This document shows positions 23,358 through 34,633 of a DNA stretch of 64,000 bases, in pieces. Position 1 is the stretch's first letter, and each line of letters begins with the position of its first letter. The position numbers and the translations under genes are program-made. The notes beneath the pieces are model-generated. The model was not told the origin of the DNA. It made no database searches and was given only the letters and a program-made list of their open reading frames with translations. Source of the DNA: Pyrus communis (taxonomy: Eukaryota; Streptophyta; Magnoliopsida; Rosales; Rosaceae); assembly GCF_963583255.1 (NCBI RefSeq), contig NC_084805.1:7308827-7372826 (forward strand), read 5' to 3'.

Positions 23358-23970
23358 TGGTGCTATTTTTTGGAACTTCTTTTACAGAAAAATGGAAAAG
23401 ATATGAATAAGTAGGAATTCTTGTAACATGTAGAAATACTACAGGTGTGGGAAGTGATGAACAAAGGAGTAGGTACTTTCAGAGCGGCGAACAAAAAATG
23501 CAGGAGTCATTTGTTTTTTTCTAGAAAAGAATTATTTTCATTCATTTCGGCTAGATTTTTTGTTCATTTTGGCCTGCTCTCCTTCTTGCCTATGCTTAAA
23601 GACTTTTGGGTTAAGCTACAATCTCATTGCTTTTAAAAGATTAACAAACAAATAGAAGTTGGTGATGGAAAACAAACTTGAACTGAAAACTTGTTGTATA
23701 CACGTTGAAAACGAACTCTTCTGCATGCTCATGAAAACAAACTCGTACAATACACATCAAAAACACTCTTTTTCCCTTGCTAATGCATGGAAAACAAACT
23801 TGTACAATACATATCGAAAACAAACCCTTTTCTCCTCTGTCTCTGAGGTTCGAAACCCGTTTACATATATAGCCGATTGAGAGGAGGTACATTATATAAC
23901 CGACACCTACCATAATTTTCGTCAAAGAACTAAATGCACAACCATTATACCATCCACATATCACACTAAT
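23358..23970. other. Intergenic DNA downstream of SOT copy 1
   Basis: This is the 3' flank of the minus-strand transporter gene and will include its 3' untranslated region and polyadenylation region. The 23690-23830 stretch has repeated 'gaaaacaaact(c/t)gtacaatac' phrases, a short degenerate direct repeat. I see no other gene. Confidence 0.5.
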
Positions 23971-26742
23971 CTAATTAGCTGGCCCTTTTGTGCCTAATTC
24001 GACCGCACCAGTTCCATTGTTGCCATCGCCATGATCAACTTGGGTTTTCGTTTCGAGCATTGCATTCGCTTCTCTCCACTTGTGGAACTTGCCAAACAAG
24101 ACCTCCATATCTTCTAGGGTTCTACCTTGTGTCTCCGGGTACATCGTATAAAAGAACACCCATGCAACAGCAGCAATTCCCCCGTAAAGAAAGAAGGCCC
24201 CGCCCATTGTTATGGCCTTATACAACGAAATAAACGTCATTGTGAGGACCCCACTCACCACCCTATTCATCGCCACTCCCATACTACAGCCTTGGGCACG
24301 TAGCTTCAACGGAAAGATCTCAGAGCTATAAACCCAAGTGATGGGCCCCAATCCGATAGAGAAGAGCGCGGCGTACGCTATTACCATGGTCAAGCACAGT
24401 GCAGTAGTCCACGTCATCTTAGCCCCGTGGTGCTGATCAATGATTGTAAGGCCGACACCAAGAGCTCCGAGGGAAAATATCATCCCGGCAACACTAGATA
24501 GAAGCAACGGACGCCGTCCGACCCGATCAAGCAAAAACGTGGCGACCAGGATGAAAATGGTCTTGGCTAATCCAACGGCTACAGTGCAGAGTAGCTTGTG
24601 GTCGGAGTTGGTTATCCCAGCCTTCTCAAAGACTCTTGGGCTGTACAAAACGATGGCGTCGATGCCCGAGGCCTGCTGAAAGAAATGGATACCGACGGCG
24701 CAGATTAAAATGTGACGAACTGCTGGTGTTGGATGGAGGAGCAACTCTTTCCAGACGTCTTGGCCTTTGCTACGTTTGGGGACCTGAACGACGTCGTCGG
24801 TGCAGTGCTCGGGGATTCCAGCAGCTTCTTTGATGTCCGCTAATCGAAGCAGAGACTCCTCCTTGGAGTCTGAGGTTTTGTTGAGAACACGTGTCGCGTC
24901 CCCGAGCCGTCCCTGCATGACGAGCCAGCGCGGCGACTCTGGCATGGCTAAGACGCCTAAGGCCAAAAAAACGCAGGGGACTGCGCCGACGCCGAGCATG
25001 AGCCGCCACCCCAAGTTAGTTGGGAGCTTCGAGAACGCATAGTTGGACACGTAGCCCAACAGTATCCCTACATTGACAAAGACCTAGTATGCATTCACAC
25101 AAATCAAATTAGTGAAAACATAATCAATTCATAATAAAAACAAAATCAATTCATATCTGCATTCCACAATTTTTTTCTTTAACTAATAAATCATTTCAAG
25201 ATTTTCAAAAGTGATTTTCGCATCATAATTCTTTTTTTTTTCCTAAAATATTTTATTCATCTAGCATGTAACTTTCTTTAAATTTATACAATTCACATGT
25301 TAATCAAGAGTAGTGTTAGGTACATTAAGTTTGTAGACTAAATTTGCAATTAAATAATGTGCTCGCAATAAGAATAAACACGTTAATTAAATAATAATTC
25401 AATTGTCAACTTACATATCATTTAGTTTACAAATTTAATCTCCTTAGTACTACTCGAAAAAATAATAAGAGTGCATGAGAGAAAAAATTACAAATAATTA
25501 TTTACAAAATTTCGTCTCACTAACATTACCCAAGAAAATGAGTCATGAGAGAAAAAACATTGCAAATAACGCGTTATCCAACATTATCCTTTTATAATTA
25601 TCCAAATTTTATAGTAATAAACTGTTAATTTTGTTTTCATGTGGAGGGAAAATAAAAGAAATTCATGAAAAACCACATAAAAGAAAAACTCCCGACATAT
25701 CGAAATTCTTTTATTTGTATGATGTTTTTAAGAATAATGCTGCACTTACCACCTATTATTATCATCTTATGTAGCACCTTTATATAGAAGTAGGGACCAC
25801 CAACTCATGTGAGTGCTATTTTTTTTAGAAAAATGATACAAATAAATGATAAGAGTAACATTTTTGTTTCTTAAAATGTTGAAGGCATGCATGTGGTAGG
25901 TCTCACCAACATGCTGCCTGTGCTTTGGGTTGTGAACTTGTGATAAGCTCTAGTACTATGGTTGTTTCGCTTTATGGAAAATGATATAGCGGTTATGGAT
26001 GCATATAAACCAACCTCTGGGAAAGATGTGAGGAACCCACGAGATGACGCTGGCGAGACCTCGGCGGTATAGACAGGAGCGATCATGAGGGCGTACCCGA
26101 CGCCAATCCCAGCTACAAACCGGCCGACCATTAGAAAGACATAGTTTGTGGCGAATCCCATAAGAAGAGCTCCGGCGAAGAAAATAGCCCCGGCAAGGAC
26201 TATGGTGTATCGGCGACCAATCCAGTCGGATGTTCTTCCGGCAGCGGCGGAGCCGAAGAGGGAGTAGACGTTTAGAATACCGAGTAGGATCTCAATTTGC
26301 ACGTCGGAAATCTTGAGGTCCTTTTGTATGTAAATTGCAGCTCCACTCATCACACCAATGTCTATAGATATATAAAACCAACATCATCACATGCAAAAAT
26401 ATAACTTTTGGAATATTAATGACAACGAATTGTTGCAATAAATTAAGAATTTTTTCTCGCGACTCAATTTTTATATTTATCGTGTATTTTTATCATTAAA
26501 GCAAAAGTGTATACGACTACTTTGGAGGGTTAATAATAATTAAAAACAAATCTAAGGAAGCAAAATTTGAAGTATATATACTTACCATAACCCAGCAAGA
26601 TTGAAGTCATGGAAGCCAAAATGGCACAACCAAAGGCGTACTTATTTCTTTTGGGTTTCTTTGGGGGATCAAAGTCTGAGAGGCCTCTGCTCCCGGTTTG
26701 TTGGCTGAAGACGGCATTATCTTCAGCTCTCCGGCCGGCCAT
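23971..26742 (-). CDS. SOT: Sorbitol/polyol transporter, MFS sugar-porter family (SOT copy 1)
   Basis: Proton-coupled uptake of sorbitol and other polyols across the plasma membrane. Three exons: 26742-26586, 26361-26015 and 25083-23971, with GT/AG introns of 224 and 931 bp and a predicted protein of 538 residues, the usual length for plant polyol transporters. Motifs: GYDIGVMSGA (about 51-60), GRTSDWIGRR (about 91-100), PESPRW (216-221) closing the N-terminal half, QQASGID (304-310) in helix 7, DRVGRR (354-359), GPITWVYSSEIFP (414-426) and PETQGRTLEDME. The ATG at 26742 opens a Lys/Arg-rich cytosolic tail (KKPKRNKYAF) before helix 1. It closely matches apple and cherry SOT proteins as I remember them. 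Exon and intron boundaries are intact, so it is probably functional. It differs from copy 2 mainly in the N-terminus, the loop after helix 10 and the C-terminus. Confidence 0.92.
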
Positions 26743-26805
26743 CTTCTCAGAGAAAAGAGATGTGGAGGGGAAAAATGGAGCCTAATATTTGCAGAGATGT
26801 AATTT

Positions 26806-26808
<3 letters not shown>

Positions 26809-26851
<43 letters not shown>
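26809..26851. repeat. GA microsatellite in the SOT copy 1 leader region
   Basis: A GA run between the TATA-like box (26897) and the start codon (26742). In the transcript it would be a CU-rich leader. Confidence 0.85.
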
Positions 26852-26856
<5 letters not shown>

Positions 26857-26896
26857 AGTGGATATTAGATGTTTTGAGAACTTGAGGTGAAGAGGG

Positions 26897-26904
26897 CTTA
26901 AATA
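26897..26904 (-). promoter_or_regulatory. TATA-like box of SOT copy 1
   Basis: On the minus strand TATTTAAG lies about 155 bp upstream of the ATG, within GTCTATTTAA. SOT copy 2 has the same GTCTATTTAA at 54395-54404 at a similar distance, supporting a conserved promoter element. Confidence 0.55.
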
Positions 26905-26981
26905 GACATTAAAAAAGCTAACATCATTTTAATAGCATAAATAGATTCGTGAGTCACAACTCCTCTACTAGCCACTCTGCA

Positions 26982-26985
26982 TCTC

Positions 26986-27033
<48 letters not shown>
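26982..27033. repeat. CT microsatellite upstream of SOT copy 1
   Basis: A long CT run, broken once by an 'a', upstream of the TATA-like box. Confidence 0.9.
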
Positions 27034-27035
<2 letters not shown>

Positions 27036-27183
27036 CACCAGTTCTTCCATCCCTCTAACATATTCGTCCAACCTAACGACAAAAAAATATATATTAGTAA
27101 CAGTGTTTCTCACGTTTTCTTGTTCTACGTGGGGCGATGACCAGCCGACTCTTTCTTTAAAGATAACGTAATCATTTTGGATA

Positions 27184-27352
27184 GGAAAAAGACTTGGCTG
27201 ATGAAAGATTCAGCAGTATCTCTTGCTGCCTATCAATCACGGTTGGATACGTGTCCAAATTAATCAAAAAATTCATAATTTGGACACGTGTTTAACCGTG
27301 ATTGGTTGGTAGCAGGAGATGTTGCTGAATTTTCAATAGCCAAGTCTCGTTC
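27184..27352. mobile_element. Foldback MITE, Mutator-like, upstream of SOT copy 1
   Basis: 169 bp, almost wholly palindromic. The left arm (GACTTGGCTGATGAAAGATT...) mirrors the right arm (...GAATTTTCAATAGCCAAGTC). It is flanked by the 9-bp direct repeat TTTTGGATA (27175-27183 and 27353-27361), a Mutator-type TSD. Both arms carry ACGTGT/ACACGT cores. It lies about 440 bp upstream of the start codon of SOT copy 1. Confidence 0.85.
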
Positions 27353-27361
27353 TTTTGGATA

Positions 27362-29951
27362 AGAGAATTTACATATTTTACCGTAGTCTCAATTTTGAAA
27401 TATTATAATTGTGTGAAAGTAGAAAAATAGGAAACTCATTCATTCATTTAAATGAATACAATGTCAAGCCTTTTAACTATTAAAGTGATTGGTGTAAGAA
27501 AAATGAAGTGAGACATTCACCGTCATCATGCTTGAGGTCAAACACTCCAAGCCTTCGGATTAGTAGAGCATATTCCACCTCTATTAGGTGTGTCGCAAAT
27601 TATAAATTGTAGTTTCTCAAGTTTATTTAGTAAAAAAAGAATCGCTATAATATAAGTTATGTACAACTCAAATATCGAATGAGTTCTATTTACACTTGCA
27701 ACACAAACATATACTATTATTGATACAGTCGTTAAAATAGGTGAATTCCAACCAGTTCTCCTATAATTTATCTTCTGAATTCAGACAACAACATAAATCG
27801 ATGACATTTAAAAGCTTTTGTGGGTTACAACGAACTGTCAGACAGAAAGAATAATGTTTTCCCAGCTCCTCTTTGTGCCACAAACACATTGGTAACTTCA
27901 CTCATCTCAATCCCTCTAAATATAGTCTCTAAAGGAGTTCCTAATACACCAAAAAACTCTCTCACTCTCACTCGGTATACCCCAATATAAATCTTAATCA
28001 ATTAGTCACACTCAAAAAGACGAAGGCAACCAAGGCCCACTGGGGCAGCTGCCCAAAAAATATGATGCTTACATAAAGGGGTAGAACATATTATTCATGC
28101 TCATTCGAATGAATATAAAGTAAAAGATATATATAACTTGAATTTATTATATTTAAGTACTTTAATTGATCAATTGAAATTTTTAAATAATATGTATAAT
28201 GATAAGCGATGTGAAAAAATGCCTATAAGTTGGCTTAATGAAATTTAAGGGAAAAAAAAGGAATGAAATTATAGAAAATATTATATTATCATAAATTTTC
28301 TCAAGTAGAGCTAGAAGTTAAGGTCACCCCAGCTAAAAAAAGTTTCGAGCTCTTTCCCTATACTTACACTAGATAGTCAACACATTACAAAATAAACAAC
28401 CCCAAAACATGAAGAAATTGAACTGAAATGATATGATTTTATCATGAAGGAAGTTGGGATTACACTCTAAACTCAATTAGCAATGAAGTGAGTAACCCAG
28501 TTCTTTGCAAGCTCTTACAAGGTATGCTAAGTTTCAAATTTGAGACATTTCCTCACATCTTCACAATTCATAATCAAATTGGACTGATCAAGTAGTGTGC
28601 TCATTTTCAGACTGCGGGAACCAGTGAGCACCTGTTGGGTGATCGGTGACCCCAGAGAGAGAGAACCAATTTCGCCGGCTAGTTTTGAAGACTGATCCCC
28701 CAATGCCACCGATCGGTCGTCAGTTAATTTCTACACTAAGAGGAGAATAACTACAGTCATTGAAATAGTAAGGAAATTACTACAGGAAGATCGTGAAATA
28801 AAGAGTGGTCCAAAAAAAAACTTTCCGAAGCTTTCAACCCGGTTCAAAAAGAGGCGCCACACTATAAAAGAAAACATGCTAACTACTTTTTAAATCGGAC
28901 ATTAAATCAGATGGTTTCTCAAACCAAATATACTCATGTTCCTGAACAGTACACAATTTGCTTCGCTTTGTTCATGGGAAAATTTGACTTGGAAAAGAGA
29001 CGAGACGCCAGGAAATGTCTTGAAACATTAATGATATTGCACAACGTTAAAAACATTTTCCTCCTTCGATGAACAACTGCTAAAAAAAGGAAGCAGCTGT
29101 ATTTTGAAACACATTTCTTGATGAGATTGAAGAGCCCCAGATGGCTAGTAAACTATTTGAAATATCATCATAAGTATTCGGATTATCATTCACATATCAA
29201 TTTATTTGAATGATGTTCAATGTATAATGGCATATATATGCCCGAGGAAGAGAAATTACGAATTCATTAAAATAAGTCATCGTTCCAAATAATAATCAAT
29301 AAGTTAATAACTATACCAGCGCGAGTAAAAACATTAATACTTCAGTTAAACAGAAAAGGGAAACGAAAAGGGGGAGAAAACACTACACTGTACATATGTA
29401 AATAATTCATGAAAAGGGTAGTACACAGATGGAAAGAAAAATACATGATAAATAACAACGCACTAACCTTCACTACTCTCCTCAGTCACCACAAATTGGA
29501 ACTCATCCAAATCTTGATCATGAACATGAGCAAACCAAACTAGCACATTGCCCCACCCAAACTTTCTTCTTAAAAGGAGGGTTGCACTCATTTTCATGAG
29601 GGTGATATATCCCAACCTCTAATGCTATTCTCAAGGTGCAAAATGGAAAATCTAACCTAACGTCACCCACAACCATTGATAATTTAATAATCCCAAGCTT
29701 GATTTCACTGTATCATAAAATTCTTGTATACGATGATCTGCATGTGGCAACACATTCAAAAGGGAAGTTCGTCTGGGACTTGCATGCATGGTGCCTACCT
29801 TTACTGCGAGTAATGACGCATACTGTCGAAATTTCTCCACAACTTAAGTAGGTGCCAGAAGCTTCCTAGACACAGTTCACTTATGTGAAAAGCTTGTCCT
29901 AATTAACAAAACATGTGTTCACTCACTTCCTATCTAAGCATCTACTATTTT
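27362..29951. other. Intergenic AT-rich DNA, no gene recognised
   Basis: No ORF with recognisable domains. An antisense frame at 29440-29560 looks like a possible decayed exon but matches nothing I recognise. The rest is AT-rich with no clear repeats. Confidence 0.45.
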
Positions 29952-30125
29952 ACTAGGAATATTTTGAAATATTTCAATTTAGGATAGGGTTGGTCCTGAG
30001 ATTTTTGAAGTCCGGGGCAACCCTAAAAATACTATTTCACTAGGAATATTTTGAAATATTTCGGTTTTTGATAGGGCCGGTCCTGAGACTTTTGAGGATT
30101 CGGGCTACCCTAAAAAGTTGCCCTA
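29952..30125. repeat. 87-bp tandem duplication with hAT-like end motif
   Basis: ACTAGGAATATTTTGAAATA starts at 29952 and again at 30039. Each copy contains a 'GATAGGG(C/T)(C/T)GGTCCTGAGA' phrase, the sort of end sequence found in hAT-derived repeats. The two copies are diverged. Confidence 0.65.
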
Positions 30126-30380
30126 ACTTCATATAAGAAAATTATTTATTTTCACATGTAAGACTTTGATAAAATTATACTTAGAAAAACGCTTTAAGCT
30201 TAATAATTTAGACACAAAAAAAACTAATTTATTTTGTATTGAGAGAAGGGAACAAAAAAACCCCAGACTTACAAGTAGATAGATGATAAGTTTTGTTTCC
30301 CTTATATCTGAACTTTTAAAGTGTTTATATATAATTTGTGAGGTGTTTTTTCTTTTTTACTAACCTTGTCAATATGGGAA

Positions 30381-31407
30381 TGTTTGGGCCCAAAATGACA
30401 ATTTGGGCCGAGAGTAACAAAATGACAATTTGGGCCGAGAGTAACAAAATGGGTTGAGATTCTTGGTCCAGCGATCTTCCGGGGGGTATCATGGGCCGGT
30501 TAGGCACTGGGAGTTGTCTAGTCGGCTTCGATTGAGTCCTTTTGCGAGAATGATGGATTTGGATAAAGGTGAAGGTTGAATCCCTGTACCAACATGGGTG
30601 TTAAAGCTGAAGGCACTGTGAGTCAAGGAATGAATCTGGTTCATTATGAAGGTGGGTTCAAAGTCCCAGTTGAATTAGGATTTGCCGATTCCTAGTTAGA
30701 TTAGGATAAAGAGTCCTAATCCGAGTGTGGTTCTAACTCGGCCAGAAGTGGTTTCACTGCTATAAATAGAAAAAGGAGTGCATCATTCGAGCCCTCCAAT
30801 TCAACACACAAACTGCCCTGCGCAAACTCTCGCTCTACGCGAAACCTCTCAACAACCTTAAGATGTTTATTTTCTTTTTTCCGACAACACATCTTCAGTT
30901 TGGATAAACAACACTGTGATGGCAACCGGTGACATCTTTAGTTTGGATAAACAGCACTATTGCCGTAGAATCAACCGACCGCGGAGCACCTTCAGTTTGG
31001 ATATACAGCATTGCGTCGAGGTCGACTGGTTGTCTATCCAAGTCTCGGTCGAGAAGGATTTTCGAATCCTTATTGGCAGAGGTCAACTCATTAGCCTTCT
31101 CAGCGAAGTGAAGTGTTACAGGTTACTACATTCGGCACATTGAAAGCCGAATTTGATATTGAACTTCGCAGAACTAGCAGCCTTGTCTTCAAGCTTTAGA
31201 CTCGAAGACCTAGACGTGTTCCTTCCTCGACTGCAGTCGCAAGATCAAGAAGTCAGCAGCCCGCCCAATGCCACATCAACATATTTTACTCCCCGGCCGA
31301 ACTCGACCAACGAGTTGGCACGCCCTGCACACAACTGAATGACGTAGTTATCTTATTAATTACTCGGCTTGCGCGCCACGTAGGCTTGGAAGTTTTTAGG
31401 GTCAACA
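30381..31407 (+). repeat. 5' LTR of the Tat-lineage element
   Basis: 1027 bp, collinear with 45152-46145 but visibly diverged by substitutions and small indels, so the insertion is older than the Tekay element. A CTATAAATAG TATA box lies near 30760, with the matching GTTATAAATAG near 45501 in the other LTR. Confidence 0.88.
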
Positions 31408-31409
31408 TT

Positions 31410-31429
31410 TTGGCACCCCCAGTGGGACA
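31410..31429 (+). other. Primer-binding site region of the Tat element
   Basis: TTTGGCACCCCCAGTGGGAC follows the LTR end by two bases. The position and TGGCA start fit a tRNA-primed site. I do not assign the tRNA. Confidence 0.65.
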
Positions 31430-32101
31430 CAGTGCTAAAGCTACGAAGTTCATGACCATTGAGACACGGTTAGTAAAAAGGAAATAAGGATGGGTAAATC
31501 AGCGACTAACCTTCCACTTATGGTCCAAAACCCAGATCATGATGGTCTGTCATAAGCACATAATCCTCATGCTGCCATCACACCTGAAGCCACAAATGCG
31601 ACACGCCGAGAAAATGAAGTTAGTCTCGGCGGACAGGCTCATGATGCTGAGATCACCACCAGAGCAACAAAAGCAATTTTTGTCGAAAGAATAATCGAGG
31701 ATTGCGATGATAATGATGGCGAAGGTTCTGATCCACCAACTAGATTGTTTCTCCGGAGAAGACTTGAAGAGCAATCTCAGAATTTTAGTCGAGACGTAAA
31801 AAGCATACTTGAGGTAATACGTAGTAATGGCGAGTCACACAACAAATTGCTCAAACTATAATGGCGAGTCACACAACAAATTGCTCGAACTATTGGTTAG
31901 TAAAGTTTACGAAGGTAGACCCGTTCATCGTTCCTGACAACTACCACTTAAGAGTAATTCGTTATTAACGATACAAGCCAAGACAAGATCTGATCGGCTC
32001 AAAACAATCAACTTGGAAAAAAAGGAGGATCAAGCAGTAGATCAGACGGATCTGACCAGAGAAAAGAAACAACATCCGTCGACATGATCGAGGTCTAAAG
32101 A

Positions 32102-33527
32102 ATGATCGATTCAGCCTTGGAAAATAGGCCAAAGTTTCCAAAATTCATCCATCTATACCCAACTTATGTAGAGAAGTTCGAATATCCTAAAGGCTTTAAG
32201 ATCCCAGATTTCAACCTTTTTGATGGAGAATCGTCCTTATCCTCGTTAGAACATGTAGCTCGATTCACTGCACAATGCGGAGATGTTAATAGTGACTTCC
32301 ATAAATTGCGACTATTCAACTTCTCGTTGACAGGCCCAAAAATTTAGCATTCGCATGGTACATCAACCTCCCACCTAGCTCAATCCAAAGTTGGGAAGAA
32401 CTGGTCGAAAAATTCCATAAGTAATTTTATCGGCCAGGGATGGAAATGTCAGTTTCTTCATTAGCCAGGATGGCTCAAGTATCTGATGAGTCATTGATGG
32501 ATTATCTTACAAGGTTTAAATTGGCCAAAAATTGGTGCCGAGTACATTTCCCTGAAGTCAAATTTGTTAGGCTCACTATGAATGGGTTGGACGTGGAGTA
32601 CAAGAAGAAATTCCTAAGGGCAAAGTTCCGTGACATGTACGAACTAGCTCAACATGTCGAGCAATATGATTATTTACTCCGAGAAGAGAAGGCTTCGAAG
32701 TCCCTATCCAGAGGAACAATTTACAAAAACCCCACGGTCAATTATGTGTCGGCCTAAGCTGAAAAATATGCCAGTATAGACGCGGCCGAAATAATAATCG
32801 GCAAACCATATATATACAAGGCGTTGGCTTATGCCAATCCCAAACAGGCCAAGACTCGCTCAACCCCTAAAGAGTCTTTCGTCAAAACAGTGAAAGTTTA
32901 TACTTTCGACATTACTAAGGCCGACGCCATCTTCAATCAACTACTACTTGCCAAAATTATCAAACTTCAGCCTTGCATAATATCCCCAAAGCTGAAGAAT
33001 TGAAAGGAAAGACATGTTGCAAATACCATAACTCGAACAAGCACAGGACAAACAACTGCATCGTGTTTCGAGACGTCATCTAATGCTGGATTGACAATGG
33101 TAAACTCATGTTTCTAGAAAAGAAAATAAGCGTCGACATCGACCCATTTCTTACGGCGACAATAAACGTGGTTAATGTTCATCTGCCTAAAGACAAAGGG
33201 AAAAGAAAGGCCGAGTTCGTTCTAATGCAACAAGTCATAAAGCAGAACTCTCGACCACGGCTTAAGATTGATTTATTTTCAAACAAGCCGCCTAGAGATT
33301 TTTCAGGACCAGCTATCGTCGAGCCCATGTTAGACTCCAGCGCAGAAGAAGCGGATGGGCCAATGATTTTAAGTAGTCGGTTTAAGGCAAATGTCATCTT
33401 CACCGAGCTAAAAGAGAAACTACCTCAGGCTATAATACAATGGCCGCCTCCTGCGGTCTCACCGACACCTCAAAAAGTGTTCGCGGCAGGACAACGCCAG
33501 AGAGTTTTTGATAGGCTTGGCCCTTAG
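32102..33527 (+). pseudogene. Tat element gag, broken
   Basis: The first part (32102-32347) has the Tat gag opening (FKIPDFNLFDG, then FTAQCGD), and 32440-32757 has the core (SLMDYLTRFKLAK, then EVKFVRLTMNGL). A CCKYHNSNKHRTNNC knuckle-like motif lies near 33010-33055. The parts are separated by stop codons (for example at 32345 and 32422) and at least one frameshift, so no full Gag can be made. The product would have been the structural protein of the element particle. Confidence 0.75.
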
Positions 33528-34633
33528 ACACGGATCGATGAGCAACCTTCGGCCAGACGGCACCTTGATTTCAATACACCGTTTTATAACGAGGACTATT
33601 ATACACGTAACTTTAGCAGCTCGAGTTCTTCCGTGAGCCAAAACACCTTCAAGCTGTCAGAGTCATGCCGACGTATATACCGCACTCTCAAATCGCAGAA
33701 ACGCTGGGGCCAGCGAATAGACAACATGGCCTATCGACAAGCGGCTCAGGCTACCTCGGCTACCAAATGGTAGTCGAAAGAAATAATAGATAACGAAGAT
33801 GATCGACAGCCCCCAGCAATCATGGCCGAATTACTTCACGGAAAGAAGGCGATTAATCACAATTTTGTGACCACGATAGAAGAGTTTGAGAAGCGCATTA
33901 AACTCCTTCTCCGGCTTAGGGAAATGAAGGCTCGTTTCGAACATCTCAAGAATGAAGCGGAAAATAAACTTCCTCTATTGCCTTCACAAGACCCATTAAT
34001 AAAGGTCAGACCAAATCTACACCCCATATTTCTCGGCAAAGCCTTAGAGTACATGCGGGAATTTCACGAGAAATATTTTGCTAATGACTTGTATAGCTTA
34101 CCAAAGGCGTGTCAAGAGGTTCTCGACCTGGCACTAACTTGCCCTGATGCCGAGCAGATTATTCAAAAGATTACTGATCTGAGAATGAAGGGCAGGTTTC
34201 AGCATATACGAGAAGCTCGAGTTCTCAGCTTCGAGGTCGACCCATATACTAATATAGATACTACCAAGCTTCCTTTCTCCCTCGAAGACCTCCAATATTT
34301 ACGATACCATATTGAAGTTTTCTCAGCCGTGCCTTTTTTCAGCCTGACAGCCGATGAGAAAGAGCGCGTGGCATGGCTAGATGCTTACCTAGACACGAAG
34401 GATGCTCGAATTACCTATTAGGAGCGTGCCCATAAGGCTTCGCAAGGACAAGACCAGTCTCTAACGTTGAGCGAACTCAGGGATAGCAATCAGAATGAAA
34501 TGGGAATGCTGAATGCACCACAGGAACAATTACTTGAAAAGAAAAATGATCAGGTCGAGGACACTTCAAAACAGGACACTTTGCTCAATAGTCTGGAAGA
34601 CGATGACCATAACCCAATTTCTTAGATGGTGAT

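Noticed and set aside
28527..28709. 60-codon minus-strand frame as a gene
   Set aside because: No neighbouring exons, no domain and no conserved motif.
29440..29560. Antisense exon reading WGNVLVWFAHVHD
   Set aside because: It looks protein-like but stands alone, and I cannot tie it to a family.
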